Shown: positions 17,866 to 27,272, counted from the stretch's first letter. The stretch is 58,019 nucleotides of DNA from DASTSN01 sp035760665 (GCA_035760665.1 DASTSN010000033.1:1-58019); one strand, 5' to 3'. The notes: generated from the sequence alone by a model not told the origin. Program-made: numbers and translations.

Positions 17866-19980
17866 TTAACTGACACCTGCACCGGGGTTAATCGCTGCTT
17901 CAGGTTGTATGAAATGAAGTTTGCCCTGGTTGTCTTCCGCCATCAGTATCATACCGTTGCTTTCAATGCCCCTCATTTTTCTTGGCGCCAGGTTGGCAAC
18001 AACGACTACCTGTTTGCCTACAATTTCTTCGGGTTTGAAATGCAGGGCAATTCCTGAAACAATCGTACGGGTTTCAACACCAATATCTACCTGCAGCTTT
18101 AACAGCTTATCGGCTTTTTCCACTTTTTCCGCAGCCAGGATGGTTCCCACCTTCAGGTCCAGCTTCGAGAAGTCATCGTACACAATGCCTGGTTTCAATG
18201 CTGTGGTAGCTGCGCCAGGCGCTGTTGACTCTTGATTGGCCGGTACTTTCAAAAGGCCTGCTTTCAGTTTTTCTATTTGTGCTTTGATTTCTTCGTCTTC
18301 TATTTTGCGGAACAATAATTCCGGTGCCCGCAGGCTGTAGCCCACGCTTAGCAACTTTGTTTTTCCTGCATTCTCCCAATCCAGCATTTTGTCAACCACC
18401 TTCATCATGTACTGCATTTTTTTAGCGGTATTGGGTAAAAAGGGATTCACCAGGATAGCGAGGTTGGCTGTGAGCTGCAGGCAAATGTGCAGGCAATTAT
18501 CGATTGCTTGCTGGTTGCCGGGGTTCTCTGCCAGGGTTTTGGCCACAATCCATGGTTCTTTATCCTGCATGTATTTATTGCCTTTGCGGGCCAGTTCCAT
18601 CACTTCGAAGAGGGCTTCCCGGAATTTACAGGCTTCGAGGCAGTCGGTAACTTTCTGTTTGGATTTTTCAAATTCGGCCAGCATAGCCTGGTCGGTTTCA
18701 TCGAGCCGGCTATTGTGTAACGGCGGTACCTTTCCGTTACACAGCTTATGCATTAATACAAATGTGCGGTTGATAAAATTTCCAAAGACAGCTACCAGTT
18801 CGTTGTTCACTGCATCCTGGAAACCTTTCCACATGAATTCGCTGTCCTTTGTTTCCGGTGCAATTTGTGTCAGGTAGTAGCGCAGCATATCCACGCACTG
18901 GCCGCCTCCGTTTTCTTTCTTCACAAAGTCGGTAATGTAGTCGCGCATTTCCAGTTTCCAGTTGCGGCTGGTACTCATTTTATCGCCTTCCAGGTTCAGG
19001 AACTCATTGGCCGGTACGCTGGCCGGTAAAATATTGCCATGCAGTTTCAGCATCACCGGGAAGATGATGCAGTGAAAAACGATATTATCCTTGCCTATGA
19101 AGTGTACGAGTTTTGTATCCTGGTCGTACCAGTACGGTTGCCAGTCGCGGTGATTATCGGCCGCCCATTGTTTGGTGGCGCTGATGTAACCGATGGGTGC
19201 ATCAAACCACACATACAATACTTTTCCGGCTGCATCTTTCAGCGGGACTTTGATACCCCAGTCCAGGTCGCGTGTAACGGCCCGGGCTTGGAGACCGCCA
19301 TCGATCCAGCTTTTGCATTGCCCTACCACGCTGGGCCGCCAGTCGTTTTTATGTTCTTCCAAAATCCACTGACGTAAGAATTCTTCATGTTTACCAAGCG
19401 GCAGGTACCAATGAGTTGTTTTTTTCTTGATAGGTGGTTTACCACTCAGGGTACTGACAGGATTGATGAGTTCGTCAGGGCTGAGTGTGCGACCGCAGTT
19501 TTCACACTGGTCGCCAAAAGCCCGGTCGCTGCCGCAGTTAGGGCAGGTACCTTTGATAAAGCGGTCGGCAAGAAATGTTTTCGCTCCCTCATCGTAATAC
19601 TGTTCTGTTTCGTGGGTTTCCAGTTCGCCACGGTCGTTGAGGTAAGTAAAAAATTCCTGTGCTGTTTCGTGGTGCAGGGCGGAACTGGTTCGGTGGTAAA
19701 TATCGAAGCTGATGTCCAGGTCGTTAAAGTCCTGTTTCATTGCTTCGTGGTATTTGTCAATAATTGCCTGCGGCGTGGTGCCTTCTTTCATGGCCTGTAT
19801 GGGAATGGCTGTACCATGTTCATCGCTGCCGCAAACGAATACTACATCTCTTTTTTGTGCACGCAGGTAACGCACGTAAATATCTGCAGGTATATATGCC
19901 CCTGCCAGGTGGCCGACGTGCTTCAGCCCGTTGGCATAGGGCAGGGCGCTGGTAATCAGGTATCGTTTAGGTGTACTCAT
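17866..19980 (-). CDS. metG: Methionyl-tRNA synthetase
   Basis: A 704-residue class I synthetase that charges tRNA-Met. The HIGH-type motif is HVGH in ANGLKHVGHLAG near residue 22; the KMSKS-type loop is KMSTS in GDKMSTSRNW near residue 335. A zinc knuckle CPNC...CENC sits in the connective region near 145-165. The final about 110 residues form an EMAPII/Trbp111-like tRNA-binding domain (DFSKLDLKVGTIL, KLQVDIG, ANLAPRKMRGIESNGMIL), the usual dimerisation and tRNA-binding module of long MetG. A clear phylum-type promoter lies 81-112 bases upstream of the ATG. It is divergent from the LD-carboxypeptidase pair. Confidence 0.98.
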   Translation of the reverse strand: MSTPKRYLITSALPYANGLKHVGHLAGAYIPADIYVRYLRAQKRDVVFVCGSDEHGTAIPIQAMKEGTTPQAIIDKYHEAMKQDFNDLDISFDIYHRTSSALHHETAQEFFTYLNDRGELETHETEQYYDEGAKTFLADRFIKGTCPNCGSDRAFGDQCENCGRTLSPDELINPVSTLSGKPPIKKKTTHWYLPLGKHEEFLRQWILEEHKNDWRPSVVGQCKSWIDGGLQARAVTRDLDWGIKVPLKDAAGKVLYVWFDAPIGYISATKQWAADNHRDWQPYWYDQDTKLVHFIGKDNIVFHCIIFPVMLKLHGNILPASVPANEFLNLEGDKMSTSRNWKLEMRDYITDFVKKENGGGQCVDMLRYYLTQIAPETKDSEFMWKGFQDAVNNELVAVFGNFINRTFVLMHKLCNGKVPPLHNSRLDETDQAMLAEFEKSKQKVTDCLEACKFREALFEVMELARKGNKYMQDKEPWIVAKTLAENPGNQQAIDNCLHICLQLTANLAILVNPFLPNTAKKMQYMMKVVDKMLDWENAGKTKLLSVGYSLRAPELLFRKIEDEEIKAQIEKLKAGLLKVPANQESTAPGAATTALKPGIVYDDFSKLDLKVGTILAAEKVEKADKLLKLQVDIGVETRTIVSGIALHFKPEEIVGKQVVVVANLAPRKMRGIESNGMILMAEDNQGKLHFIQPEAAINPGAGVS

Positions 19981-20060
19981 ATCTCCGGGCTTCTGGTAGC
20001 TCTTTTACAGTTTTTGAAAATACTGTTTCTACAAACAATATGCCTTGCAGAAACAAGCTG

Positions 20061-20092
20061 CAAAAATACCGTAAAGCAGCCCATTACCCAAA
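20061..20092 (-). promoter_or_regulatory. Bacteroidota-type promoter of metG
   Basis: On the minus strand a TTTG (20092-20089) is followed after 20 bases by TATTTTTG (20068-20061), a full match to TTTG-N19/21-TAnnTTTG. It predicts a leader of about 75 bases before metG. Confidence 0.75.
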
Positions 20093-20192
20093 AGCGATAC
20101 GAAATGGATACTGCCGGATTTAAGAAAGGGGAATTATTCGTCCGGTAAACCGAAATTGTTGATAAATTACAGTTTCTCTTTGCAAGCAACTC

Positions 20193-21224
20193 ATGAAAAG
20201 AAACCAGTTTTTTAAAGCCACTGCCTCGTTGCTTGCTGCCGCAGGACTGCCGGCCGTTCCGGCATTTGCAGCGCCGATAGCAGCAACTGATGGAGCTTTG
20301 TATTCACCTCCGTATTTGAAAAAAGGCCAGGTGATTGGTATTACCTGCCCGGCGGGCTATATCACCCGGGAAGAAATTCAGCCTGCTGTTTCACTGATGG
20401 AAAGCTGGGGATTTACCGTGCATGTAGGGCAAACAGTGGGAGAGCGGGATTATACCTTTGGCGGTTCGGATGAGGATCGGGCTAAAGACTTTCAGCAAAT
20501 GCTGGACGATCCGAAAATAAAAGCCATTATGTGTGCCCGTGGTGGTTATGGGGCTGTACGCATCATTGACAAACTGAAATGGGACCGTTTCCGGCAGCGA
20601 CCCAAATGGATCATTGGTTTCAGCGATATTACCGTTATTCATGCCCACCTGAACCATCAGCTTGGCATTGCCTCCCTTCATTCAAAAATGTGCAACAGTT
20701 TTCCTGATGACTGGGCTACCGCCGATTCGGTTCAGGCGGCTACTATTCTTTCCATACAAGAGGCTTTATCGGGCAGGCGTATGCAGTACGAGGCAACTCC
20801 CAATGCGCAAAACCGGGCGGGCATTGCGGATGGCGTGTTGGTGGGCGGTAACTTAAAAACACTGGAAACACTGACCGCTACTGCCTCTGATCTGAAAACA
20901 GATGGCAAGATTCTTTTCGTGGAAGACACCGGCGAGTATGCTTACAGCGTTGATCGCATGTTCTGGCATATGAAACGGAGCGGGAAATTGTCACGCCTGA
21001 AAGGACTGATCGTAGGCGGTTTCAGGATAAAGACCGATGCAGACACTGAAGATTTTGGGAAAACCCTGGAACAAATTGTACTCGAAAAAATAAAAGGATA
21101 CCGCTACCCGGTTTGTTTTGATTTCCCGGTTGGACACCAGAAAAATAACTTTGCTCTTAAATGCGGTGTGCGACACCGCCTGCTGGTGAAACCGGATTTA
21201 TGTACATTAACTGAATTACGATGA
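20193..21224 (+). CDS. LD-carboxypeptidase (peptidase S66), exported copy
   Basis: A 343-residue S66 family enzyme, which removes the terminal D-Ala from peptidoglycan tetrapeptides during cell-wall recycling. The nucleophile Ser144 lies in IGFSD; the downstream Glu is in VEDTGEYAYSVDRM and the His in FPVGHQKNN, completing the Ser-Glu-His triad of LdcA. ARGGYGAVRIID near residue 115 is a family hallmark. Unlike its neighbour it has an N-terminal signal peptide (MKRNQFFKATASLLAAAG...AFAAPIA), so it should act in the periplasm. Its stop overlaps the next start in an ATGA arrangement, so the two are co-translated. Confidence 0.92.
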   Translation: MKRNQFFKATASLLAAAGLPAVPAFAAPIAATDGALYSPPYLKKGQVIGITCPAGYITREEIQPAVSLMESWGFTVHVGQTVGERDYTFGGSDEDRAKDFQQMLDDPKIKAIMCARGGYGAVRIIDKLKWDRFRQRPKWIIGFSDITVIHAHLNHQLGIASLHSKMCNSFPDDWATADSVQAATILSIQEALSGRRMQYEATPNAQNRAGIADGVLVGGNLKTLETLTATASDLKTDGKILFVEDTGEYAYSVDRMFWHMKRSGKLSRLKGLIVGGFRIKTDADTEDFGKTLEQIVLEKIKGYRYPVCFDFPVGHQKNNFALKCGVRHRLLVKPDLCTLTELR

Positions 21225-22129
21225 TTAAGTATCCTCCCTACCTGCAAAAAGGTGACACCGTAGGTATTGTATGCCCGGCGGGTTTCATGCCCGTGGAAAA
21301 AGTTTCGGAATGCATCCGCGTGCTTAATGAGGATTGGGGATTTCGCACCAGGGTGGGCAAAACAGTGGGCAACCAGTATCATTATTTTTCCGGTACAGAC
21401 GAAGAGCGGTTACAGGATTTTCAGCAAATGCTGGATGATGACGAGGTAAAAGCCATTTTATGTGCCCGTGGCGGCTATGGCATGACAAGGATTATTGATC
21501 AAATTGATTTCAGCCAGTTCAAAAAGCATCCTAAGTGGATCGTGGGGTTCAGTGATATCACCGTCCTGCATGCACACTTGTATGCCCGTTATTATATTGC
21601 TTCGGTGCATGGCCCGATGGCCGGTGCGTTTAACGATGCAGGGTACGTTACCAGATATGTGCAATCGCTCCGGGAGGTGCTGGAAGGCAGGATGGCGCGG
21701 TATCAATGCGAGCCGCATGAATTTAACCGGCGCGGTGAAGCTATTGGTGAAGTCATTGGCGGTAACCTGTCGCTGCTGGCGCACCTGGTGGGCACAGGTT
21801 CTGACATGAAAACGAAGGGCCGTATTTTGTTTATCGAAGATGTTGGAGAATACCTGTACAATACAGACAGAATGCTGCAGCAACTGAAGCGCAGCGGCAA
21901 GCTCGCCAAACTGGCCGGCCTTGTTGTTGGTGGATTTACCGATATGAAAGATACGGAACGTCCCTTTGGGCAAACAGTGTACGAAATTATCCGCGATGCT
22001 GTGGCAGAGTATGATTACCCGGTTTGTTTTGGTTTTCCCGTGAGCCATGGCAAAGAGAACTATGCCCTCAAACATGGGGTGGGCTACAAGTTGAAGGTAG
22101 CCCGCTCGAAAGTACTTCTGGAAGAATAA
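21221..22129 (+). CDS. LD-carboxypeptidase (peptidase S66), cytoplasmic copy
   Basis: A 302-residue S66 peptidase paralogous to the gene just upstream (shared CARGGYG, VGFSDIT, GEYLYNTDRML, GFPVSHGKENYALKHG). The triad Ser (VGFSD), Glu (IEDVGEY) and His (PVSHGK) is intact. It starts directly with MIKYPPYLQKGDTVGIVCPAG, with no signal peptide, so it should be the cytoplasmic murein-recycling form. The start overlaps the previous stop by 4 bases. The tandem pair may serve both sides of the inner membrane. The convergent esterase gene begins to overlap in direction only 11 bases after the stop. Confidence 0.92.
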   Translation: MIKYPPYLQKGDTVGIVCPAGFMPVEKVSECIRVLNEDWGFRTRVGKTVGNQYHYFSGTDEERLQDFQQMLDDDEVKAILCARGGYGMTRIIDQIDFSQFKKHPKWIVGFSDITVLHAHLYARYYIASVHGPMAGAFNDAGYVTRYVQSLREVLEGRMARYQCEPHEFNRRGEAIGEVIGGNLSLLAHLVGTGSDMKTKGRILFIEDVGEYLYNTDRMLQQLKRSGKLAKLAGLVVGGFTDMKDTERPFGQTVYEIIRDAVAEYDYPVCFGFPVSHGKENYALKHGVGYKLKVARSKVLLEE

Positions 22130-22140
22130 GCGGATGCGGG

Positions 22141-23106
22141 TCAGCGGATGCTGCTAAAAAAGGCTACTATTTTTTCACCCGCGCTAAAATCTTTACACAC
22201 CTTGCCCACCAAAGCTTTGGGCAAATATTGTGAACCGCCCGGCCAGGTATGGCCGGCACCGTTAATTTTTATAAAATCCACTTTTGCAGGGCCACCCGTA
22301 TACACAGTTTCTATGGCCGTGCAGCCGTCATTAACATTTGTATTGGGCAGATTGATAGTTTGTGGTGCAGCGCTGCAATGGTTCAGGGTGACAATTTTTT
22401 CAACCAGGGTTTCTGTGGGCAGTAAATCAGCATTTTCACTGTTGCTGTGCCTGCGATTGAACTTCCCGGCGCCACCGGTATAACTGACCAGCGGGTCAGC
22501 TGTTCCATTGATCATGAGTACCGGCACGGGCTTGCCGAAGGTATAGTTTTGGGCAACTGTATGGGAGATGCCCCCACAGACGGGGGCGATGCCCGCCACG
22601 CGGCTGTTCAGCGCCGAAGCCAGGTAAAAGCTGAACATGGCCCCGCGGGACATGCCGGTGACAAATATCCGTTTCTCATCGGCCCGGTAGCCGGCGACCA
22701 ATGTATCCATAAGCCGCTCTATAAAATGCACATCGTTTACGGTGCTGTCTAGATTTTTTACACGGCTTGTCATACCCGGTATGTTCCAGGCTTTGTTTAC
22801 GGCATCCGGGTATAGCAAGATAAACCCTTCTTTGTCGGCCTGCTCTTCCAATCCGTAAAAGCGGATGGTATTTTGCGCCGTACCGCCACCACCGTGCAGC
22901 GCTATGATGACCGGCCATTTTTTTGCAGGTGAAAAATCCGGCGGCAGGTGAAGGATATAAGTTCGTTGCCGGTGATCGACTAGTATGGTTTTATATAAAT
23001 GCTGGGCAAAATTTTTCCCAGGCAGCAGAAGGGCCAGCAGCAGGATTGTTAGCGGCCATAGCCGGTAACAGGCTTTTTGCAAAAAAGAGGGTTGTCGCAT
23101 ATTCAT
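22141..23106 (-). CDS. Secreted LpqC/PHB-depolymerase-type esterase
   Basis: A 321-residue alpha/beta hydrolase of the polyhydroxybutyrate depolymerase/feruloyl esterase (LpqC, CE1-like) group. The signal segment is LWPLTILLLALLLPGKNFAQ. Oxyanion-hole motif HGGGGTAQN is near residue 71; the nucleophile is Ser153 in GMSRGA; Asp is in INGTADPLVSY and His in GAGHTWPGG, the last pattern being characteristic of this group. A second ATG two codons downstream (23100) is an equal start. The true substrate (polyester, feruloyl or acetyl ester) cannot be told. Confidence 0.88.
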   Translation of the reverse strand: MNMRQPSFLQKACYRLWPLTILLLALLLPGKNFAQHLYKTILVDHRQRTYILHLPPDFSPAKKWPVIIALHGGGGTAQNTIRFYGLEEQADKEGFILLYPDAVNKAWNIPGMTSRVKNLDSTVNDVHFIERLMDTLVAGYRADEKRIFVTGMSRGAMFSFYLASALNSRVAGIAPVCGGISHTVAQNYTFGKPVPVLMINGTADPLVSYTGGAGKFNRRHSNSENADLLPTETLVEKIVTLNHCSAAPQTINLPNTNVNDGCTAIETVYTGGPAKVDFIKINGAGHTWPGGSQYLPKALVGKVCKDFSAGEKIVAFFSSIR

Positions 23107-23190
23107 AAATTGCCGGGTATGACTTGGTGGAATTGTATTGGTTTAAATCTGCCGAAAAGTGAACCAGCGGTGCTGGTGGCGAAGGTTGGG

Positions 23191-24006
23191 TTATTGGCTC
23201 AGCAGGGAATCCAGTCGGGTCGTAGTTTGCGAAAAGTCAAACAGGTTATTATGTCCGCCGCCATCTATACTGATAAACGCATCGCCCGGCTTTAAACGGG
23301 CTTTCAGTCTTGCTGCATTGCTCCAGGGAATCAGCCTGTCGGCCGTTCCGTGAAAAATGGTAACAGGCGCGGTAACTTTTTGGAGGTAGTTGCCGGTAGG
23401 CATTTTGTAATGCAGCATCCAGCGTACGGGATATATAAAAAAATAATGCTGTGCCAGGGAGCTGAGGCTGTAATAGGGCGTTTCGAGGATCAGCCGTTTG
23501 CAATCCCGCACAGAGGCCAGCTGTGCGGCAATGCCGGTACCCATGGATTTGCCGTAGATGATGATGCTGTCTGCCGCGTAGCGGCTGCGTGCCATCTTGT
23601 AGAGCTGCAGGGCCCAGCTGTACAAGGTTTGCTCATCCAGGGAGCCGGTGCTTTTGCCAAAGCCCGGGTAGTCCATCATCCACAGTTCATAGCCGTGTTT
23701 TGTAAAGTAAGGGGCATAGCGGGCATACCAGCCAATGTTGTTTTTATTGCCATGGAAATACAGCACCACACCTTTTGTGACCGCTGCGGTACTGGTGAAG
23801 CAGACCACGTTCATGGTGGCTTGCTGGCTGATGGGGATATTGATCTCCCGGTGAGCCTCCGTAAAGGCGTAGGCGTGATATTGTCCCAGTTTCACCGGGT
23901 GAAAGAGCAGGATATCCTGGAGGTAATAAAGCCCGACCCCGCCCAGCAGGTAAATGCTGAGTATCCAGGTGAGCCAGCGTTTCCATTTTTTACTGTTTTG
24001 CTTCAT
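23191..24006 (-). CDS. Membrane-anchored alpha/beta hydrolase (ABHD17/BEM46-like), copy 1
   Basis: I start at ATG 24006; the frame extends to a TTG at 24048 that would add 14 residues before a normal signal anchor. The 271-residue product has an N-terminal hydrophobic helix (WLTWILSIYLLGGVGLYYLQDILLF) and an alpha/beta hydrolase core: YFHGNKNN, DYPGFGKSTG, nucleophile Ser in YGKSMGTG, Asp in HGTADRLIP and His in GGGHNN. This is the BEM46/ABHD13-17 type serine hydrolase family; natural substrates in bacteria are unknown. It is clearly paralogous to the gene at 24387-25175, and the two point in the same direction, separated by a 380-base non-coding stretch. Confidence 0.88.
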   Translation of the reverse strand: MKQNSKKWKRWLTWILSIYLLGGVGLYYLQDILLFHPVKLGQYHAYAFTEAHREINIPISQQATMNVVCFTSTAAVTKGVVLYFHGNKNNIGWYARYAPYFTKHGYELWMMDYPGFGKSTGSLDEQTLYSWALQLYKMARSRYAADSIIIYGKSMGTGIAAQLASVRDCKRLILETPYYSLSSLAQHYFFIYPVRWMLHYKMPTGNYLQKVTAPVTIFHGTADRLIPWSNAARLKARLKPGDAFISIDGGGHNNLFDFSQTTTRLDSLLSQ

Positions 24007-24386
24007 ACCGAGCTGCAAAGATGCTAAATCGGGAGGAAAGGAAGACAAATCAAGAAAATCGTTTCAGCACAGCAAGCAAGGAAGCCCAGCGCACACTATG
24101 AAGCAATGTGTGAGGGGATTTAACCACAGAGAGCACGGAGATACACAGTGCACACGGTGAAGCGATTGTGTGAGGGGATTAATTTACCGCCGAGTCCACG
24201 TCCATCACTCATAGCCCGGAGTGAGACTCGTTGGAGAAGTAAGTCATTTACGGACAGGGCTTGAAAATAAGTGATTGTGCAAGGGCCTTGTGCATCCTGT
24301 ACGCATTTCTTTGCACGGTGAGACATGGCCGGGAATAAAAGGTTGAAGTTGATTGGCTGAACTTTTACTGTGCAACCGGCATCAAA
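24007..24386. other. 380-base intergenic stretch with a 30-bp imperfect direct repeat
   Basis: No plausible gene. Two copies of an about 30-bp unit lie at 24091-24120 and 24150-24180; each starts GCACAC and ends TGTGTGAGGGGATT, so each can fold with a CACAC/GTGTG stem. Between them (24123-24147) is a run resembling the ACCACAGAG-GCACGGAG-type tandem motif that I recall from intergenic regions of many bacterial genomes. The rest (24181-24386) shows nothing I recognise. Confidence 0.7.
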
Positions 24387-25175
24387 TCAGTCTTTCAGAA
24401 TATCCCGGATAAAATTGTGATAGTCGGGAAACAGGGGCAGGTTGTTATGCCCGCCCCCGTGTATGCGGATGAGGGTGATTTTACGCGGATCCAGCTTTTG
24501 CAGGGCAATGCTGTGTTTAATCGGGATCAGCCAGTCGCGGGTACCGTGCAGGATGTAGACGGGGCATCGTACCTTCCTGATCCAGATATTGGTGCGCAGG
24601 TGATAGCGTAATACAAAGCGCAGCGGCAGCACGGGCAGAAAGCGCTCCACCACCCGGGTAAAGTTGTAATACGGCGCATCGAGTAGTAACAGGCAGGGAT
24701 TGTTGTCCGATGCGACCTTAGCGGCAAAGCCACTGCCGATGCTTCTGCCGTAGACGATCATTTTGTCTTCAGGGTACTCTTTTGCCAGTGCAGTGTACAC
24801 AAACTGCATGTCGCTGAGCATATCCTTTTCACTTCGTTTGCCGGTGCTTTTTCCAAAGCCCCGATAGTCTACCAGCACCACATCGTAATTATAGCGGTAA
24901 AAATCACGGGCATATTTGGCCCAGCCCTTTATACTCTTGCTGTTACCATGGAAATACAGCACCAGTCCCTTCGGGTTGTCCCGGTAAAAATGCAGGCCAT
25001 TGATGCGGACAGCTTTATCAACGTCAAAAAACAATTCGCGGAAAGGGCTGTCGTATTTAAAAATAAAATCCTGCTTCAGTTTTTCTGGTTTAAAAATGAA
25101 GCGATCCTGCAGTAGGTAGCCGGCAACGGAGAGCACTAATATGCCGCCAAACAGGTATAGCAATACATGGATCAT
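24387..25175 (-). CDS. Membrane-anchored alpha/beta hydrolase (ABHD17/BEM46-like), copy 2
   Basis: A 262-residue protein with an N-terminal transmembrane helix (VLLYLFGGILVLSVAGYLLQ) and the same order of hydrolase motifs as the gene at 23191-24006: YFHGNSKS, DYRGFGKSTG, nucleophile Ser in YGRSIGSG, Asp in HGTRDWLIP and His in GGGHNNLP. The active site would face the periplasm or cytoplasm depending on the anchor orientation, which I cannot decide. The catalytic motifs match copy 1 closely while the remaining sequence differs strongly, which suggests an old duplication with substrate divergence. It lies 67 bases downstream of kup on the same strand. Confidence 0.88.
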   Translation of the reverse strand: MIHVLLYLFGGILVLSVAGYLLQDRFIFKPEKLKQDFIFKYDSPFRELFFDVDKAVRINGLHFYRDNPKGLVLYFHGNSKSIKGWAKYARDFYRYNYDVVLVDYRGFGKSTGKRSEKDMLSDMQFVYTALAKEYPEDKMIVYGRSIGSGFAAKVASDNNPCLLLLDAPYYNFTRVVERFLPVLPLRFVLRYHLRTNIWIRKVRCPVYILHGTRDWLIPIKHSIALQKLDPRKITLIRIHGGGHNNLPLFPDYHNFIRDILKD

Positions 25176-25242
25176 AAGCAGCCGGTTCCGGTAACTAATG
25201 TAGGATTTCTTTGGCGTTTGCAGTGCCCCGGCAGGGCGGTGC

Positions 25243-27213
25243 CTAATCTTCCACCCGCTTCAGCCGCAGGTTGGTGACGGGTGCCACGATGAGCGGAAAT
25301 TTTTCCACCGTTACATTGGCAACGTCGAGGCCAAAACCGCGTTCTTCGGACAGGCTGACTTCCTTGATCCAGAAATAGAGTTTCATGATGATCCGTTCTG
25401 CAAATGGCAGTTCATTATCCTGGCTCAGGTATTTTTCCATCACGATGAACTGGAAATCGCCTACCGTATTGCTGCTGGCAAGGCTTTCATACCGGCTGGT
25501 AATATTCACTTCTTTATTCGCCACCAGGTCTTCCACCACTTTGCGGAACATCATATTAATACGTGGCTCCATGCGGAAGCCGAGCCTGAATTCCACGCGG
25601 ATGATATCGTTGGGAATGATGTGATCCACTCTGTATTCGCAGGTGTAGGGATCGTCGAGGGTATCTACATGCACAAACCAGTAGATGTCGGCACGCTTGG
25701 GTTTTTTATTCAGGATGGAATAAATGATTTTATGCTCAATCTCTTTCGGGTTGTTGGCGCTGGTGAGGTACACCAGGTGGGTGGCATATTTGGGTACAGA
25801 GCGGTCGGCACTGAGTTCCTGTATTTTTGGAATGTAATGTTCGAGCCGCACAAATTCCACGTAGCGGTTTTTGATTTTCCGGGAACGGTACCATACATAC
25901 ATAATGGAAAATAATCCGCCACCAACGATCAGGGTCACAAACCCCCCGTGCTTAAACTTATCCAGGTTGGCAAACAGGAATCCAAATTCGATCGTCAGGT
26001 AAACCGCCAGGTACAGGTAAATGAAATACGACTTCGCACGACGGGATACGAGAAAGTTGGCAAATAAGATTGAGGTTGCGATCATACAGAGCGTAATCGC
26101 CAGCCCGTATGCGGCCTCCATATTAGAAGATTTCTGGAAATACAATACGATGCCGATACAACCAAAGAACAGCAGAAAATTAACTCCCGGGATATAGAGT
26201 TGTCCTCTTTCTTCGGTGGGGTAGTTGATGCGCAGCTTCGGCCACAGGTTCAGGCGCATGGCCTCGCTTACCAATGTAAACGAGCCGCTGATTAATGCCT
26301 GGCTGGCAATAATGGCAGCTGCCGTGGCGATGACGATGCCCACAGATTTAAACCACTCTGGCATGATTGCATAAAATGTATGAAATCCATGCTGCATGTA
26401 TTCGGGTGTGATTAAATGCCCTTTGTAGTTCGCCAGCAGCCAGGCACCTTGTCCCAGATAATTGAGAATGAGACAGCTTTTTACAAAAATCCATGAAATA
26501 CGGATGTTGCCTCGTCCGCAATGCCCTAAGTCTGAATACAACGCTTCGGCACCGGTTGTACACAGAAAAACGGCACCAAGTATCCAGAATCCTTTTGGAT
26601 AAATCGTCAACAGCTCAATAGCATAATGAGGCGAAAATGCTTTGAAAATATAAAGGTCATCAAATAAGTGACTTACGCCTAATACGGCGAGCATCAAAAA
26701 CCAGATACTCATGATAGGGCCAAAAAGCCTTCCGATGGAAGCGGTGCCAAATTGCTGCAAAAAAAACAACATTGTCAGAATACCGAGTACGATATAAATG
26801 ATTGTCCAGTCATCAATAGTACCCAGTGAGGGAATCTGGCGTAAACCTTCCACGGCAGCTGTTACAGAAATAGGCGGTGTGATCATGCCATCGGCTATCA
26901 ATGCCGCGCCGCCCAGCATGGCCGGTATGACCAGCCAGCGCTTTTGCCGTCGCACTAATGCATACAACGAAAAGATTCCGCCCTCACCCCGGTTATCTGC
27001 CTGAAGGGTGAGAATTACATATTTTACTGTGGTTTGAAGGGTCAGGGTCCAGATGATGCAGGATAAACTTCCAAGGATTAATTCATCGGAAATTACTCTT
27101 CCATTGGTAATGGCATTCATAACGTACAAGGGAGAAGTACCAATGTCCCCGTAAATAATGCCTAATGCAATAATCAGCCCTGCGAAAGTGACTTTATTGG
27201 TCGGTATTTTCAC
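25243..27213 (-). CDS. kup: KUP/HAK/KT family potassium uptake protein
   Basis: A 656-residue potassium:proton symporter. The N-terminus has GLIIALGIIYGDIGTSPLYVMNAI, the hallmark GDIGTSPLY signature, followed by QADNRGEGGIFSLYAL, GGAALIADGMITPPISV and GAVFLCTTGAEALYSDLGHCG. About twelve transmembrane helices occupy residues 10-430; the cytosolic C-terminal part (about 430-656) is the usual regulatory extension of the family. A phylum-type promoter lies 60-91 bases upstream. I looked for a c-di-AMP (ydaO) riboswitch, common before kup genes in Firmicutes, and saw none in the short leader. Confidence 0.97.
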   Translation of the reverse strand: MKIPTNKVTFAGLIIALGIIYGDIGTSPLYVMNAITNGRVISDELILGSLSCIIWTLTLQTTVKYVILTLQADNRGEGGIFSLYALVRRQKRWLVIPAMLGGAALIADGMITPPISVTAAVEGLRQIPSLGTIDDWTIIYIVLGILTMLFFLQQFGTASIGRLFGPIMSIWFLMLAVLGVSHLFDDLYIFKAFSPHYAIELLTIYPKGFWILGAVFLCTTGAEALYSDLGHCGRGNIRISWIFVKSCLILNYLGQGAWLLANYKGHLITPEYMQHGFHTFYAIMPEWFKSVGIVIATAAAIIASQALISGSFTLVSEAMRLNLWPKLRINYPTEERGQLYIPGVNFLLFFGCIGIVLYFQKSSNMEAAYGLAITLCMIATSILFANFLVSRRAKSYFIYLYLAVYLTIEFGFLFANLDKFKHGGFVTLIVGGGLFSIMYVWYRSRKIKNRYVEFVRLEHYIPKIQELSADRSVPKYATHLVYLTSANNPKEIEHKIIYSILNKKPKRADIYWFVHVDTLDDPYTCEYRVDHIIPNDIIRVEFRLGFRMEPRINMMFRKVVEDLVANKEVNITSRYESLASSNTVGDFQFIVMEKYLSQDNELPFAERIIMKLYFWIKEVSLSEERGFGLDVANVTVEKFPLIVAPVTNLRLKRVED

Positions 27214-27272
27214 TTTGTGAAGTTAATGGTTTGGCTCCGGTACAGAATTTTGATCTGCGTAGAGATGTGTTG

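Noticed and set aside
19387..20148. 253-codon plus-strand frame opposite the 5' half of metG
   Set aside because: Antisense to a certain gene over nearly its whole length, with Cys/Phe/Val-rich composition typical of a shadow frame.
21458..22075. 205-codon minus-strand frame opposite the second LD-carboxypeptidase
   Set aside because: Antisense shadow of a gene with an intact catalytic triad.
27214..27272. c-di-AMP (ydaO) riboswitch before kup
   Set aside because: The leader of about 55 bases is too short and lacks the motif landmarks.
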